This document shows, piece by piece, positions 32,198 through 41,692 of a DNA stretch of 64,000 nucleotides; position 1 is the first letter of the stretch; each line of letters begins with the position of its first letter. A model generated the notes under the pieces. That model worked only from the letters and a program-made list of their open reading frames with translations, was not told the DNA's origin and made no database searches. Origin of the DNA: Shinella lacus (GTDB lineage: Bacteria > Pseudomonadota > Alphaproteobacteria > Rhizobiales > Rhizobiaceae); assembly GCF_010994755.1 (NCBI RefSeq), contig NZ_WHSB02000010.1, positions 1 through 64,000 of the forward strand. The letters run 5' to 3'. The translations under genes and the position numbers were made by a program.

Positions 32198-33445
32198 ATG
32201 ACTGCACTTCCCGATTTCGCTGCAATCGAGGCTATGGATGCGGCCGATGGCCTGCGGCCCCTGCGCGAGCGCTTCATCCTGCCAACGGGGCTCATCTATC
32301 TCGACGGCAATTCGCTCGGTGTCGCCTCGCATGCCGCCTTCGCGGAGCTTCAGAAGGCGGCCATGCAGGAATGGGGGCAGGACCTCATCCGCAGCTGGAA
32401 CACGGCAGGCTGGTTCGACATGCCGCTCTCGCTCGGTGACCGCGTCGGGCGGCTGATCGGGGCCGCTGCCGGCCAGACGGTCGTCTGCGACACGACGTCG
32501 ATCAACATCTACAAGACTCTTCACGCGGCGATGGCGCTGAAGCCCGATCGGTCGGTCATCGTCAGCGAGGGCGGCAGCTTCCCGACGGATATCTACATGG
32601 CCGAAGGCGTGATCTCGACGCGTCCGGGAGCATCGCTGCGCCTTGAAGGCGTCGATGCGCCTGACATCGAGGACCTGATCGACGGCGATGTTGCCGTGGT
32701 TCTGGTCAACCACGTCAACTACAAGTCGGGCGAACTGCGCGACATGGCGGTGCTGACGAAGAAAGCCCACGAAAACGGCGCGCTCGTCATTTGGGACCTC
32801 TGCCACACGGCGGGCGCCCTGCCGGTCGATCTCGACGGCGCGAATGTCGATTTCGCGGTCGGCTGCACCTACAAATACCTGAATGGCGGCCCCGGCGCGC
32901 CGGCCTTCATCTATGCGGCCGCACGCCACCACGGCGCCATCAGCCAACCGCTCAGCGGCTGGTGGGGCCATGCACGGCCCTTCGCCTTCGAAAAGCATTA
33001 TGCGGCCGGCGAAGGCATCCGCCGGTTCCTGTGCGGCACGCAGCCGATCCTGTCGCTGCGCGCGCTGAAGGGCGCGCTCGACATCTGGGACGAGGTCGAC
33101 ATGGCGGCGCTGCGCGAAAAGAGCCTCGGCCTCACCGACCTCTTCATAGCGCTCGTCGAGGCGAAATGCGGGGCTTACGGCCTGGAGCTGGAAAGCCCGC
33201 GCGAACGGGTAAAACGCGGCAGCCAGGTCTCGTTCCGCCATCCGAACGCCTATGCGGTCATGCAGGCGCTGATCGCCCGCGGCGTCATCGGCGATTTCCG
33301 CGCCCCGTCCACCATGCGCTTCGGCTTCACGCCGCTTTACGTCAGCTACGCGGACGTATGGCAGGCGGTGGTGATCCTGGAGGATATCCTGCGCACAGGT
33401 TCATGGCAGGACGCACGCTTTGCCGTGCGCGCCGCCGTGACCTGA
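32198..33445 (+). CDS. kynU: Kynureninase (415 aa)
   Basis: A PLP fold-type I enzyme. LIYLDGNSLG at the start is the kynureninase signature, DTTSINIYK is the phosphate-binding region, WDLCHTAGALPVDL binds the cofactor ring, and GCTYKYLNGGPG contains the Schiff-base lysine (Lys226). The length of 415 matches bacterial kynureninases. It cleaves kynurenine to anthranilate and alanine, giving the substrate for the CoA ligase encoded at 39866-41485. Being in the importer operon, it is likely under the same GntR control. Confidence 0.95.
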   Translation: MTALPDFAAIEAMDAADGLRPLRERFILPTGLIYLDGNSLGVASHAAFAELQKAAMQEWGQDLIRSWNTAGWFDMPLSLGDRVGRLIGAAAGQTVVCDTTSINIYKTLHAAMALKPDRSVIVSEGGSFPTDIYMAEGVISTRPGASLRLEGVDAPDIEDLIDGDVAVVLVNHVNYKSGELRDMAVLTKKAHENGALVIWDLCHTAGALPVDLDGANVDFAVGCTYKYLNGGPGAPAFIYAAARHHGAISQPLSGWWGHARPFAFEKHYAAGEGIRRFLCGTQPILSLRALKGALDIWDEVDMAALREKSLGLTDLFIALVEAKCGAYGLELESPRERVKRGSQVSFRHPNAYAVMQALIARGVIGDFRAPSTMRFGFTPLYVSYADVWQAVVILEDILRTGSWQDARFAVRAAVT

Positions 33446-33460
33446 TCCGGGACTTTCGCC

Positions 33461-34429
33461 ATGACCGCATCACGCCGTCCGACGCTGGATGAGATCGCCG
33501 AGGCGCGTGAGCGCATCGCACCGCATCTTGCACGCACGCCGCTGGTGAAACTCGATCTCGGGCTGCCGGACCGGCAGATCTTCCTGAAGCTGGAGACGCT
33601 GTCTCCGATCGGCGCCTTCAAGCTTCGCCCGGCGCTGAACGCCGTGTTGTCCCGCGATCCCGCGATGCTCAAGAAGGGCGTCGCGGTCACCAGTTCCGGC
33701 AACATGGCCTATGGCATGGCCTTCGCCGCGCGCCTCGCCGGCGTGCCGATGGTGGCCTACATGTATCGCGGCGCGCCACAGACCAAGATCGATGGTGTGC
33801 GGAACCTCGGGGGCGCGGTGCGCTTCGTCAGCGCAGAGACCTGGTGGGACTACATCATCGGCGCGGACCGGCCGGATGCGCCGGAACTGCTGATCAACCC
33901 GGTGACCGACCAGGCGGTGCTCAACGGCAACGGTTCCATCGGCATGGAAATCGTCGAGGATCTGCCCGGCGTCGACGTGGTGCTGACACCCTATGGCGGC
34001 GGCAGCATGACCACTGGCCTCGCCAGCGCGGTCAAGGCCGTTTCCCCGCGGGTGCGCGTCTTCGCCGTCGAGGACGACAGCGCCGCCCCGGTCACCGCGG
34101 CTCTTGCAGCCGGGAAAATCGTGACGATCGAAACCCGGCCGTCCTTCATCAAGAGCATCGGCGGCCCCTCGCTGGTGCCGCAACTCTGGCCCGTCGCCCA
34201 GGATCTGATCGACGGTGCCATCGCCGTCAGCCCCGCCGAGGTGACGGAGGCGATGCGGCTCTTGTTCAGCAAGGCCAAGATCGTTGCCGAGGGTGCGGGT
34301 GCCGCCTCGCTCGCCGCCGCGATTGCGCGACCCGACCTGACGGGCAATATCGTCTGCGTGATTTCCGGCGGCAATGTCGACGCGCTGGCCTATTCCGTGG
34401 TGCTCGCGGGCGGCATTCCGGCCGCTTGA
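33461..34429 (+). CDS. Threonine/serine dehydratase-like PLP enzyme (322 aa)
   Basis: PLP fold-type II: LEARERIAPHLARTPLVKL at the N-terminus, the lysine-containing segment KLETLSPIGAFKLRPALNAVL (canonical SFKxRGA is replaced by AFKLRPA), VTSSGNMAYGMAFAARLAGV, the Gly-rich phosphate loop YGGGSMTTGLA and an ending with VISGGNVD. It lacks a C-terminal ACT domain, so it is a catabolic-type enzyme. Threonine/serine deamination is the family default. Its place as last gene of the kynU operon suggests a substrate tied to tryptophan breakdown, perhaps an amino acid by-product; that is open. Confidence 0.8.
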   Translation: MTASRRPTLDEIAEARERIAPHLARTPLVKLDLGLPDRQIFLKLETLSPIGAFKLRPALNAVLSRDPAMLKKGVAVTSSGNMAYGMAFAARLAGVPMVAYMYRGAPQTKIDGVRNLGGAVRFVSAETWWDYIIGADRPDAPELLINPVTDQAVLNGNGSIGMEIVEDLPGVDVVLTPYGGGSMTTGLASAVKAVSPRVRVFAVEDDSAAPVTAALAAGKIVTIETRPSFIKSIGGPSLVPQLWPVAQDLIDGAIAVSPAEVTEAMRLLFSKAKIVAEGAGAASLAAAIARPDLTGNIVCVISGGNVDALAYSVVLAGGIPAA

Positions 34430-34432
34430 GGA

Positions 34433-35119
34433 TCAGACGCCGAGATAGCGGTCCTGAAGCTCCGGTGTCAGGGCCGTCGGCGCGCCTACGAAAACCGTCG
34501 TGCCCTTCTCCAGCACGAAGCATCTGTCCGCGACGGGCAGCAATTCAGAGAGCGTCTTGTCGACGACGAGGATCGACTGGCCGGCGGCCTTCAGCTTGCG
34601 GATCGCCGACCAGATGTCCTGCCGGATGACCGGCGCCAGACCTTCGGTCGCCTCGTCGAGAATGAGGAGGCGCGGGTTTGTCATCAGCGCGCGGCCGATG
34701 GCGAGCATCTGCTGTTCGCCGCCGGAGAGCGTCCTGGCATATTGGTCGCGCCGCTCGCCGAGGCGAGGAAAGAGATCGACGACCTTGTCGAAGGTCCACT
34801 CGCTGCCGCGGGCCGTGGCGATGAGGTTCTCCAGGACCGTCAGGTTGGGAAAGCAGCGCCGTCCCTCCGGCACCAGGCCGAGGCCGAGCCTGGCGATACG
34901 GTAGGGTCGCATGCCGAAGATCGCCTTGCCGGAAAAGCGGATCACGCCGGAGCGCGGGCGCACGAGGCCAATGATCGAGTTGATCGTCGTCGTCTTGCCC
35001 ATGCCGTTGCGCCCCATCAGCGCGACCACTTCGCCCTCGCGAATATCGAGATCGACGCCGAACAGCGCCTGCGAGGCGCCGTAGAAGGTTTCAAGGCCTT
35101 TCAGGTCGAGGAGGGTCAC
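34433..35119 (-). CDS. livF: Branched-chain-type ABC importer ATP-binding protein LivF-like (228 aa)
   Basis: Walker A GRNGMGKTT, signature TLSGGEQQMLAIGRAL, Walker B LLILDEATEGLAP and LSELLPVADRCFVLEKG for the H-loop region (here VDKTL, so the H-loop histidine appears replaced). LivF type by length and by GLVPEGRRCFPNLTVLENL. The GTG start overlaps the LivG stop. Last gene of the minus-strand operon; its stop lies 3 bp from the end of the converging dehydratase gene, with no room for a terminator. Confidence 0.9.
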   Translation of the reverse strand: MTLLDLKGLETFYGASQALFGVDLDIREGEVVALMGRNGMGKTTTINSIIGLVRPRSGVIRFSGKAIFGMRPYRIARLGLGLVPEGRRCFPNLTVLENLIATARGSEWTFDKVVDLFPRLGERRDQYARTLSGGEQQMLAIGRALMTNPRLLILDEATEGLAPVIRQDIWSAIRKLKAAGQSILVVDKTLSELLPVADRCFVLEKGTTVFVGAPTALTPELQDRYLGV

Positions 35120-35865
35120 GCGGCTTCTCCGAGATAGGCGCGGCGCACTTCGGGGTCGCTGCGGATTTCATCGACCGTGCCCGTCGCGATGATGCGGCCA
35201 TAGACGAGCACAGATATGCGGTCTGCCAGCGCAAAGACCGCATCCATGTCATGCTCCACCAGCAGCATCGGTGTCTCGTGGCGCAAGCCGTCGAGGAACG
35301 AGGTCAACTGCTTGGAGCTTTCCGGCCCCATGCCCGCCATGGGCTCGTCGAAGAGAAAGGCTTTTGGCGAAAGCGCGAGCGCGATGGCGATTTCGAGCTG
35401 CCGGCGCTCGCCGTGGGAAAGTTCCGCCGCCGGCACATGGGCGCGGGCGGCAAGGCCGACACGCTCCAGCATGGCCATGGCGGGATCGATCAGGCTGCGG
35501 TCGCTCGCCACCTGCCGGAAGAACCGGAAGCTGCTGCCCTGCCTGGACTGCACCGCCAGCATAACGTTGCGAAGCGCGGAGAACTCCTGCGCGAGCGACG
35601 AAATCTGGAAGCTGCGCGCAAGGCCGAGCCGCGCACGCGCCGCCATGTCGAGCCCGCCGATGTCCTGCCCCAAGAAGCGGATCGTACCGCTGTCGGCCGC
35701 AAGCGAGCCGGCGATCTGGTGGATGAGCGTGCTTTTGCCCGCACCATTCGGGCCGATCAGGGCGTGGATCTGGCCGGGATAGAGGTCGAGGCTCACCCCG
35801 TCCGTGGCCTTCAGCGCGTTGAAGGATTTGCGCAAATCGCGGATTTCGAGAATGGGCTCAGGCAT
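35116..35865 (-). CDS. livG: Branched-chain-type ABC importer ATP-binding protein LivG-like (249 aa)
   Basis: Walker A GPNGAGKST, signature ELSHGERRQLEIAIALAL, Walker B FLFDEPMAGMGP and H-loop LVEHDMDAVFALADRI. The LSHGERRQLE form is typical of LivG. The ATG at 35865 lies within the end of the LivM gene (8-bp overlap); the 38-residue upstream extension is out of family. Confidence 0.92.
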   Translation of the reverse strand: MPEPILEIRDLRKSFNALKATDGVSLDLYPGQIHALIGPNGAGKSTLIHQIAGSLAADSGTIRFLGQDIGGLDMAARARLGLARSFQISSLAQEFSALRNVMLAVQSRQGSSFRFFRQVASDRSLIDPAMAMLERVGLAARAHVPAAELSHGERRQLEIAIALALSPKAFLFDEPMAGMGPESSKQLTSFLDGLRHETPMLLVEHDMDAVFALADRISVLVYGRIIATGTVDEIRSDPEVRRAYLGEAA

Positions 35866-36829
35866 GACGCGGCTTTCCCGAGAGCAGGCCCAAAAGCCCG
35901 CCGCGTGCGAAGAGCACGATGCCGAGCAGGATGAGGCCGAGGAAGAACTGCCAGCGCTCGGTGATGCCGCCGAGCACATATTCGAGGCAGACGAAGATCA
36001 TCGCGCCGGCGACGGGCCCGAACAGCCGCCCCTTGCCGCCGAGGATGATGAGCACGATCAGCTCGCCCGACATGTGCCAGGAAAACATGGAGGGGCCGAC
36101 GAACCGGTTGAGATCGGCATAGAGCGCGCCGGCAAAACCGGTGATCATCGCGGAGAGAACGAAGGCGACAAGCCAGATGTTGAAGGGCGCGATGCCGACC
36201 GCGGCAAGCCGCGTGCCGTTCTGCCGCGCCGCCTGCAGGGCGCTGCCGAAGCGCGAGCCTTCGACAAGCCGGAACAGCAGCAGCGTCGCCATCAGGACGG
36301 TAAAGCAGGCCAGGAAATACGGCAGGGGCTGCGTGGTGTTGATGCCGGGGAAGGCGTTGCGCACGTAAATCGACAGGCCGTCCTCGCCGCCATAGGCCGG
36401 CCAGGAGATGGCGAAGTAGTAGATCATCTGCGCGAAGGCGAGCGTGATCATGATGAAGTAGATGCCGGTGGTGCGCAGGCTGATGATGCCGATGGGCAGC
36501 GCGACGAGCCCGGCGATGACCACGGCCGTCAGCCAGATGATGGGCATCGACGTCGTGCCGGGAATGCCGGCCACCAGCGGCTCGGCGTTGAAGGCGTGCG
36601 TCGCCAGGATGCCCGCGACATAGCCGCCGAGGCCGAAGAACGCAGCATGACCGAAGGAAATCAGCCCGCCGAGCCCGAGCGCCAGGTTGAGGCCGGTGGC
36701 GGCGAGTGCCAGCACGACGACGCGGGTCGCGAGCGTGACGTAGAAGGGTTCTCCCAGCCCCGCGGCCGCTAGCGGCATGGCGAGCAGGAGGAGGGCGAGC
36801 AGCAGGTTGATCGTGGTTTCGCGAGTCAT
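35858..36829 (-). CDS. livM: Branched-chain-type ABC importer permease LivM-like (323 aa)
   Basis: About nine to ten helices, with LNLALGLGGLISFGHAAFFGLGGYVAGIL near the N-terminus and SRFGSALQAARQNGTRLAAVGIAPFNIWLVAFVLSAMITGFAGAL as the EAA-type ATPase-coupling loop. The ATG at 36829 has GAGGACAAG upstream, so the 23-residue extension is not used. Partner of the LivH-like permease encoded 7 nt upstream. Confidence 0.9.
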   Translation of the reverse strand: MTRETTINLLLALLLLAMPLAAAGLGEPFYVTLATRVVVLALAATGLNLALGLGGLISFGHAAFFGLGGYVAGILATHAFNAEPLVAGIPGTTSMPIIWLTAVVIAGLVALPIGIISLRTTGIYFIMITLAFAQMIYYFAISWPAYGGEDGLSIYVRNAFPGINTTQPLPYFLACFTVLMATLLLFRLVEGSRFGSALQAARQNGTRLAAVGIAPFNIWLVAFVLSAMITGFAGALYADLNRFVGPSMFSWHMSGELIVLIILGGKGRLFGPVAGAMIFVCLEYVLGGITERWQFFLGLILLGIVLFARGGLLGLLSGKPRHA

Positions 36830-36836
36830 CTTGTCC

Positions 36837-37796
36837 TCACGACTGCGCCGCGAACAGGCCGCTCGGCCTGAAGGCGAGGATGAGTGCCATGACGACATAG
36901 ATCAGCATCGAGGCCAGGGCCGCGCCGATCGTGGTGGCCTGCGCGGCGGGCATCGTCAGCGCGAGAAGCGAGGGCAGCAGGAAGCGGCCCATCGTGTCGA
37001 CGACGCCGACGATCATCGCGCCGACGAGGGCGCCCTTGATCGAGCCGATGCCGCCGATGACGATGACCACGAAGGCGAGGATGAGCACGGGTTCACCCAT
37101 GCCGACCTGGACCGACTGGAGGGCGCCGACCAGCGCGCCGGCAAAACCCGCCAGTGCGGCGCCGAGCGCGAAGACCACAGTATAGAGCGTGCTGATATCG
37201 ACGCCGAGCGCCGCGATCATCTCGCGGTCGGATTCGCCGGCGCGAATGCGCATGCCGAGCCGGGTTTTCGAGATGAGGAGATAGAGCCCCGCCGCAACCG
37301 CGATGCCGACGGCGATGATCGCCAGGCGGTAGAGCTGGTACTGGCCGCCGCCCGGCAGGGGCACTGCGCCCTGAAGCTGCGGGGGAATGTCAAGATAGAG
37401 CGGGAACGAGCCGAAGACCCAGCGTGCGCCTTCCGAGAGGATCAGGATCAGCGCGAAGGTGGCGAGCACCTGGTCGAGATGGTCGCGGTCGTAGAGCCGG
37501 CGGATGACGGCGACCTCGATGAGGGCGCCGACGCCGGCTGCGGCGGCGAGGCTCGCGATCAGGCCGAGCCAGAACGAGCCGGTGGCCGCGGCGACCGTCG
37601 CGCAGGCAAAGGCGCCGATCATGTAGAGCGAGCCATGCGCCAGGTTGATGAGGCCCATGACGCCGAAGATCAGCGTCAGGCCGGCGGCCATCAGAAACAG
37701 CATCACGCCGAGCTGAAGCCCATTGAGCAATTGTTCGATCAGGAGTGCGGTGAACACGGCGTCGGTCCAAGCTTCAGGTCGGGATCGCGTGGGCAT
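36837..37796 (-). CDS. livH: Branched-chain-type ABC importer permease LivH-like (319 aa)
   Basis: About eight helices: IEQLLNGLQLGVMLFLMAAGLTLIFGVMGLINLAHGSLYMIGAF is the classical LivH start, and SKTRLGMRIRAGESDREMIAALGVDISTLYTVVFALGAALAGFAGAL is the coupling loop. The annotated ATG lies 2 nt beyond a strong hairpin and has no clear ribosome site. A GTG at 37757 (VFTALLIEQLLNG) fits the family start better and may be the real one. Confidence 0.88.
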   Translation of the reverse strand: MPTRSRPEAWTDAVFTALLIEQLLNGLQLGVMLFLMAAGLTLIFGVMGLINLAHGSLYMIGAFACATVAAATGSFWLGLIASLAAAAGVGALIEVAVIRRLYDRDHLDQVLATFALILILSEGARWVFGSFPLYLDIPPQLQGAVPLPGGGQYQLYRLAIIAVGIAVAAGLYLLISKTRLGMRIRAGESDREMIAALGVDISTLYTVVFALGAALAGFAGALVGALQSVQVGMGEPVLILAFVVIVIGGIGSIKGALVGAMIVGVVDTMGRFLLPSLLALTMPAAQATTIGAALASMLIYVVMALILAFRPSGLFAAQS

Positions 37797-37797
37797 C

Positions 37798-37831
37798 GTC
37801 CGGGCGCCGGCAGAAAAGCCGGACGCCGGAC
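37798..37831 (-). repeat. Intercistronic hairpin between livK-like and livH-like genes
   Basis: GTCCGGGCGCCGGC and GCCGGACGCCGGAC form a 14-nt stem with a 3-base internal mismatch around AGAAAA. It directly follows the binding-protein gene. Like the hairpin at 30424, it probably raises binding-protein mRNA over permease mRNA. Confidence 0.55.
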
Positions 37832-37850
37832 AACAGGACGTGCGAGGGCG

Positions 37851-38987
37851 TTACAGGCCGCACTGTTCGGCGTAGGCGTCCTTGTGGTTTTCGAAGGCGG
37901 TCGCGACGATCTTGTTGGTCAGCACGTCGCCATCCTTCACCACCTCGCGCACATAGATGTTCTGGATCGGGTGCTGGTTGGTGTTGAAGGAAAACGTGCC
38001 GCGCACGGACTTGAAGTCCGCGGCCTTCAGCGCCGCCTTGAAGGCGTCCTTGTCCTTGGCGCTCGCCTTGGAAAGCGCCGACAGGATCAGGTTTGCCGTG
38101 TCCCAGCTCTGCGCGGCGTAGATCGACGGCAGGCGGTTATATTCGGCCTTGAAGCTTTCGACGAAGGCCTTGCTGGCCTCGTTTTCGAGGTCCGGCGACC
38201 AGCTGGCGGAGTTCTTCACGCCGAGTGCCGCGTCGCCGACGGCTGGCAGCACGTCCTGGTCGAAGGAGAAGCTCGGCCCCATGACCGGAATGCCGACGCC
38301 GGACTGGGCATATTGTTTCATGAAGGCGATGCCCATGCCGCCGGGCAGGAAGAAATAGACGGAATCGGCGCCGGATGCGCGGATCTGCGCGATCTCCGCC
38401 GCATAGTCCGTCTGGCCGACTTGGGTATAGACCTCGCCGGCGAGACTGCCCTTGTAGAAGCGCTTGAAGCCGGTCAGCGCATCCTTGCCGGCGGGATAGT
38501 TCGGCGCGAGGATGAACGAGTTCTTGTAGTCCTGGTTGGCGTACTGGCCCATCGCCTCGTGGAAGTTGTCGTTCTGGTAGGCGACGTTGAAGTAGTTCGC
38601 ATTGCAGTTCGCACCGGCCAGCGCCGACGGGCCGGCATTGGGCGAGAGGTAGATCACATCCTGCGCCACCGCATTCGGCACCACGGCCATGGCAAGGTTC
38701 GACCAGATGATCCCCGTCATGAGATCGACCTTGTCGCCCTGGATCATCTTTTCCGCGATCTGCACCGCAAGTTCCGGCTTCTGGGCATCGTCCTCGATCA
38801 CCAGTTCCACGTCCTTGTTGCCCGACTGTTTGATCGCCAGCGTAAAGGCGTCGCGCATGTCGATGCCGAGGCCGGCGCCGCCGCCGGAAAGCGTGGTAAT
38901 CACGCCGATCTTCACCGGCTCGGCATGGGCGAGGCCGGATGTCGCGAGCGAGAGGCCGAAGAGGCTTGCTGCCAGAATGCGGTTCAT
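37851..38987 (-). CDS. Branched-chain-type substrate-binding protein, probable aromatic/kynurenine ligand (378 aa)
   Basis: Signal peptide MNRILAASLFGLSLATSGLAHA, then a Peripla_BP_6 fold: VKIGVITTLSGGGAGLGIDMRDAFTLAIKQSG, VQIAEKMIQGDKVDLMTG, ILAPNYPAGKDALTGFKRFYKG and AAQSWDTANLILSALSK. Type I binding proteins of this group next to aromatic degradation genes usually bind aromatic acids rather than leucine. It is encoded 40 nt downstream of tryptophan dioxygenase, so anthranilate, kynurenine or tryptophan are candidates. TGAGGAGAACAGC precedes the ATG. Confidence 0.88.
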   Translation of the reverse strand: MNRILAASLFGLSLATSGLAHAEPVKIGVITTLSGGGAGLGIDMRDAFTLAIKQSGNKDVELVIEDDAQKPELAVQIAEKMIQGDKVDLMTGIIWSNLAMAVVPNAVAQDVIYLSPNAGPSALAGANCNANYFNVAYQNDNFHEAMGQYANQDYKNSFILAPNYPAGKDALTGFKRFYKGSLAGEVYTQVGQTDYAAEIAQIRASGADSVYFFLPGGMGIAFMKQYAQSGVGIPVMGPSFSFDQDVLPAVGDAALGVKNSASWSPDLENEASKAFVESFKAEYNRLPSIYAAQSWDTANLILSALSKASAKDKDAFKAALKAADFKSVRGTFSFNTNQHPIQNIYVREVVKDGDVLTNKIVATAFENHKDAYAEQCGL

Positions 38988-39027
38988 GCTGTTCTCCTCA
39001 TTATGGTTCGATTTTTATCGTGTTCTA

Positions 39028-39864
39028 TCAAAGATCCGTACGCACATGCCATAGTTCGGGGAAGAGCTCCACCTCGAGCATCTTCTTGAGATAGGAGGCG
39101 CCGGACGTTCCGCCCGTGCCGCGCTTGAAGCCGATGATGCGTTCGACTGTCGTGACGTGGTTGAAGCGCCAGCGCCGGAAATAGTCCTCGAAGTCAACCA
39201 GCTTCTCCGCAAGCTCGTAGAGCATCCAGTAGCGCTCCGGATTGCGATAGACGGTCTGCCAGGCCGCAAAGACCTTGTCGTTCTCGCTGCGCGTCTCGCG
39301 CCAATCGCTGCGCCCGGCCTCGTCGCCGACATCGAAGCCGTTGCGTGCCAGAAGCCGGATCGCCTCGTCATAGAGCGACGGGGCGGCGAGGATCGCCTCC
39401 AGCTTTTCCAGGATTTCGGGGCGATGGGCGTGCGGGCGCAGCATGGCGAGGTTGCGATTGCCGGCCGAAAATTCGATCGCCCGATACTGCCAGGACTGGA
39501 AGCCGGACGACTGTCCGAGCGAATCCCGGAACTCGGTATATTCGCTGGGCGTCATCGTGCGCAGCACGTCCCAGGCATTGTTCAACTGCTCGAAAATGCG
39601 CGCGACCCGCGACAGCATCTTGAAGGCCGGCTCCAGCCGGTCCTCGCGGATCGAGCGGATCGCCGAGCTGATCTCGTGCAAGGCAAGCTTCATCCAGAGC
39701 TCGGAGGTCTGGTGCTGGATGATGAACAGCATCTCGTCATGCGCCTGCGAAAGCGGCGCCTGCGCGGTGAGGACCTTCTCCAGCTTGAGATAGTCGCTGT
39801 AGGACATGCGCCCCTCGAACGACATTTGTGCGCCTTCCTTCGAAGGGTCGTATGGGTCGCTCAT
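39028..39864 (-). CDS. kynA: Tryptophan 2,3-dioxygenase (278 aa)
   Basis: All-helical heme dioxygenase. [20 protein letters not shown], then [25 protein letters not shown] with the substrate-side histidine, [14 protein letters not shown], the heme-ligand histidine in [34 protein letters not shown], and [12 protein letters not shown] at the end. Length and ending are those of bacterial TDO. It opens the indole ring to N-formylkynurenine. One base separates it from the CoA ligase stop upstream, so they are cotranscribed. Confidence 0.96.
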   Translation of the reverse strand: MSDPYDPSKEGAQMSFEGRMSYSDYLKLEKVLTAQAPLSQAHDEMLFIIQHQTSELWMKLALHEISSAIRSIREDRLEPAFKMLSRVARIFEQLNNAWDVLRTMTPSEYTEFRDSLGQSSGFQSWQYRAIEFSAGNRNLAMLRPHAHRPEILEKLEAILAAPSLYDEAIRLLARNGFDVGDEAGRSDWRETRSENDKVFAAWQTVYRNPERYWMLYELAEKLVDFEDYFRRWRFNHVTTVERIIGFKRGTGGTSGASYLKKMLEVELFPELWHVRTDL

Positions 39865-39865
39865 G

Positions 39866-41485
39866 TCAGTGCTCCGCCCGCAAACGGAATCGCTGGATCT
39901 TGCCCGTCGCGGTCTTCGGCAGGGCCTCGACGAACTTCACCGAGCGGGGATATTTGAAGGGCGCGATCGTCGCTTTCACGTGATCCTGCAGGCGCTTGAT
40001 CGTCGCCTCGTCCGCGAGCACGCCGGCGGTCAGCACGACATAGGCTTCCACGATCTGGCCGCGCTCGGTGTCCGGCGCGCCCACCACCGCGCATTCCGCC
40101 ACTTCCGGGTGCGCGATCAGCGCCGCCTCGACCTCGGGGCCGGCGATGTTGTAGCCGGCGGTCACGATCATGTCGTCGGAGCGGGCCGCGAAATGGAAGA
40201 AGCCGTCCTCGTCCTGGAAGAAGGCGTCGCCGGTGATGTTCCAGCCGTCGCGGACATAGTCGCGCTGGCGGGAATCGGCCATGTAGCGGCAACCGGTCGG
40301 CCCGCGCACGGCGAGCTTGCCGACGGTGCCGCGCGGCACTTCGCGCATCTCGTCGTCGACGATCCTCGCCTCATAGCCGCCGACCGGTTTGCCGGTGGAG
40401 GCGGCCTTGCGGTCCTCGAAGCGGTTGGAAATGAAGATGTGCAGCATCTCGGTGGCGCCGATGCCGTCGAGGATCGGCTTGCCGGTCTTCTCGGTCCATT
40501 CCTCGAAGATCGGGCCGGGCAGCGTCTCGCCCGCCGAGATCGCGACGCGCAGCGACGACAGGTCCGCGCCGGCATCCATCGCCTTCAGCATGGCCCGGTA
40601 GGCCGTGGGCGCGGTGAACGAGATCGTCGCCTTGTAGGTCTCGATGATCTCCACCATCAGCGCCGGCGTCGCCTGTTCGAGCAGCGTCGCCGCCGCCCCG
40701 AAGCGCAGCGGGAAAATCGCAAGGCCACCCAGGCCGAAGGTGAAGGCGAGCGGCGGCGAACCGACGAAGACGTCCTCCGGCGTCACGCCGAGAACTTCCC
40801 GGGCGTAGCCGTCGGCGATCGCCATCAGGTCACGGTGGAAGTGCATGGTCGCCTTTGGCACGCCGGTCGTGCCGGAGGTGAAGCCGAGAAGCGCCACGTC
40901 GTCGCGGCCGGTCGGCACGGCGTCGAAGCGCACCGGTTTGTCGAGGGCGATCCGGTCGAGTTCGGCATCGTGGTTCGCGGTCCCGTCGAAGCCGACGACC
41001 TGCTTCAGATGGCGGCTGTCCTTGGCGCAGGCGATCATCTCGTCCATCAGGCGCGTGTCGCACAGCGCCAGGCTGATCTCGGCCTTGTCGACGATCTTGG
41101 TGAGTTCGCCGGCGCGCAGCATCGGCATCGTGTTGACGACGACGGCGCCGGCCTTGGTGGCGGCGAGCCAACAGGCGACCATGGCCGGGTTGTTGGCCGA
41201 GCGGATGAGAACGCGGTTGCCCGGCTTCACGCCGTAATTCTCGACCAGCGCATGGGCCAGCCGGTTGGTCCAGTCGGAGAGTTCCTTGTAGGTCCGGCGG
41301 CGCCCGTTGCCGATGAGCGCGGTGCGGTCGCCGACCCCCTTTGCGACCATCGCATCCGTCAGTTCGACGGCGGCGTTGAGGCGGTCGGGATAGTCGAAAC
41401 CGTCGAGCAGGAAATCCGGCCATTCCTGCGGTGGCGGCAGGTTGTCGCGTGTGAACGTGTCGACATGTGCGGTCGGTCCAAGCAT
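39866..41485 (-). CDS. 2-aminobenzoate (anthranilate)-CoA ligase, benzoate-CoA ligase family (539 aa)
   Basis: ANL-superfamily adenylating enzyme: P-loop [33 protein letters not shown] (A5), [40 protein letters not shown] (A7-A8) and [13 protein letters not shown] with the A10 lysine. The long N-terminus before the fold and the [10 protein letters not shown] core are of the benzoate/2-aminobenzoate-CoA ligase type. It should make anthraniloyl-CoA for the monooxygenase/reductase at 25432. The ATG at 41485 is preferred over one 16 codons upstream; neither has an ideal ribosome site. Confidence 0.9.
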   Translation of the reverse strand: MLGPTAHVDTFTRDNLPPPQEWPDFLLDGFDYPDRLNAAVELTDAMVAKGVGDRTALIGNGRRRTYKELSDWTNRLAHALVENYGVKPGNRVLIRSANNPAMVACWLAATKAGAVVVNTMPMLRAGELTKIVDKAEISLALCDTRLMDEMIACAKDSRHLKQVVGFDGTANHDAELDRIALDKPVRFDAVPTGRDDVALLGFTSGTTGVPKATMHFHRDLMAIADGYAREVLGVTPEDVFVGSPPLAFTFGLGGLAIFPLRFGAAATLLEQATPALMVEIIETYKATISFTAPTAYRAMLKAMDAGADLSSLRVAISAGETLPGPIFEEWTEKTGKPILDGIGATEMLHIFISNRFEDRKAASTGKPVGGYEARIVDDEMREVPRGTVGKLAVRGPTGCRYMADSRQRDYVRDGWNITGDAFFQDEDGFFHFAARSDDMIVTAGYNIAGPEVEAALIAHPEVAECAVVGAPDTERGQIVEAYVVLTAGVLADEATIKRLQDHVKATIAPFKYPRSVKFVEALPKTATGKIQRFRLRAEH

Positions 41486-41692
41486 GTGGCGGCCATCCCC
41501 CTGTTCGTGTCGCGCCTGTTGTTCAGGCTGCATCGGCTAGATTTTTTACGGTCGCGTTGGCGCGGGCGGCCAGGCGCGGCTTCGCCGAGCCGACGGGCCA
41601 TGTCGTCGCGGAAATGTCATCGATTGTGATGGGCACAGCGAAGACCTCCACTTCTGCGCTGAACATGGTGCAGCATCGCATCAGTCAAAAAT

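Noticed and set aside
31373-33241. 622-residue minus-strand frame across permease and kynureninase genes
   Set aside because: It spans two clear genes on the other strand and has no start context or motif.
39806-41629. 607-residue plus-strand frame opposite the CoA ligase
   Set aside because: Shadow frame with no motif; the minus strand has adenylation motifs A3 to A10.
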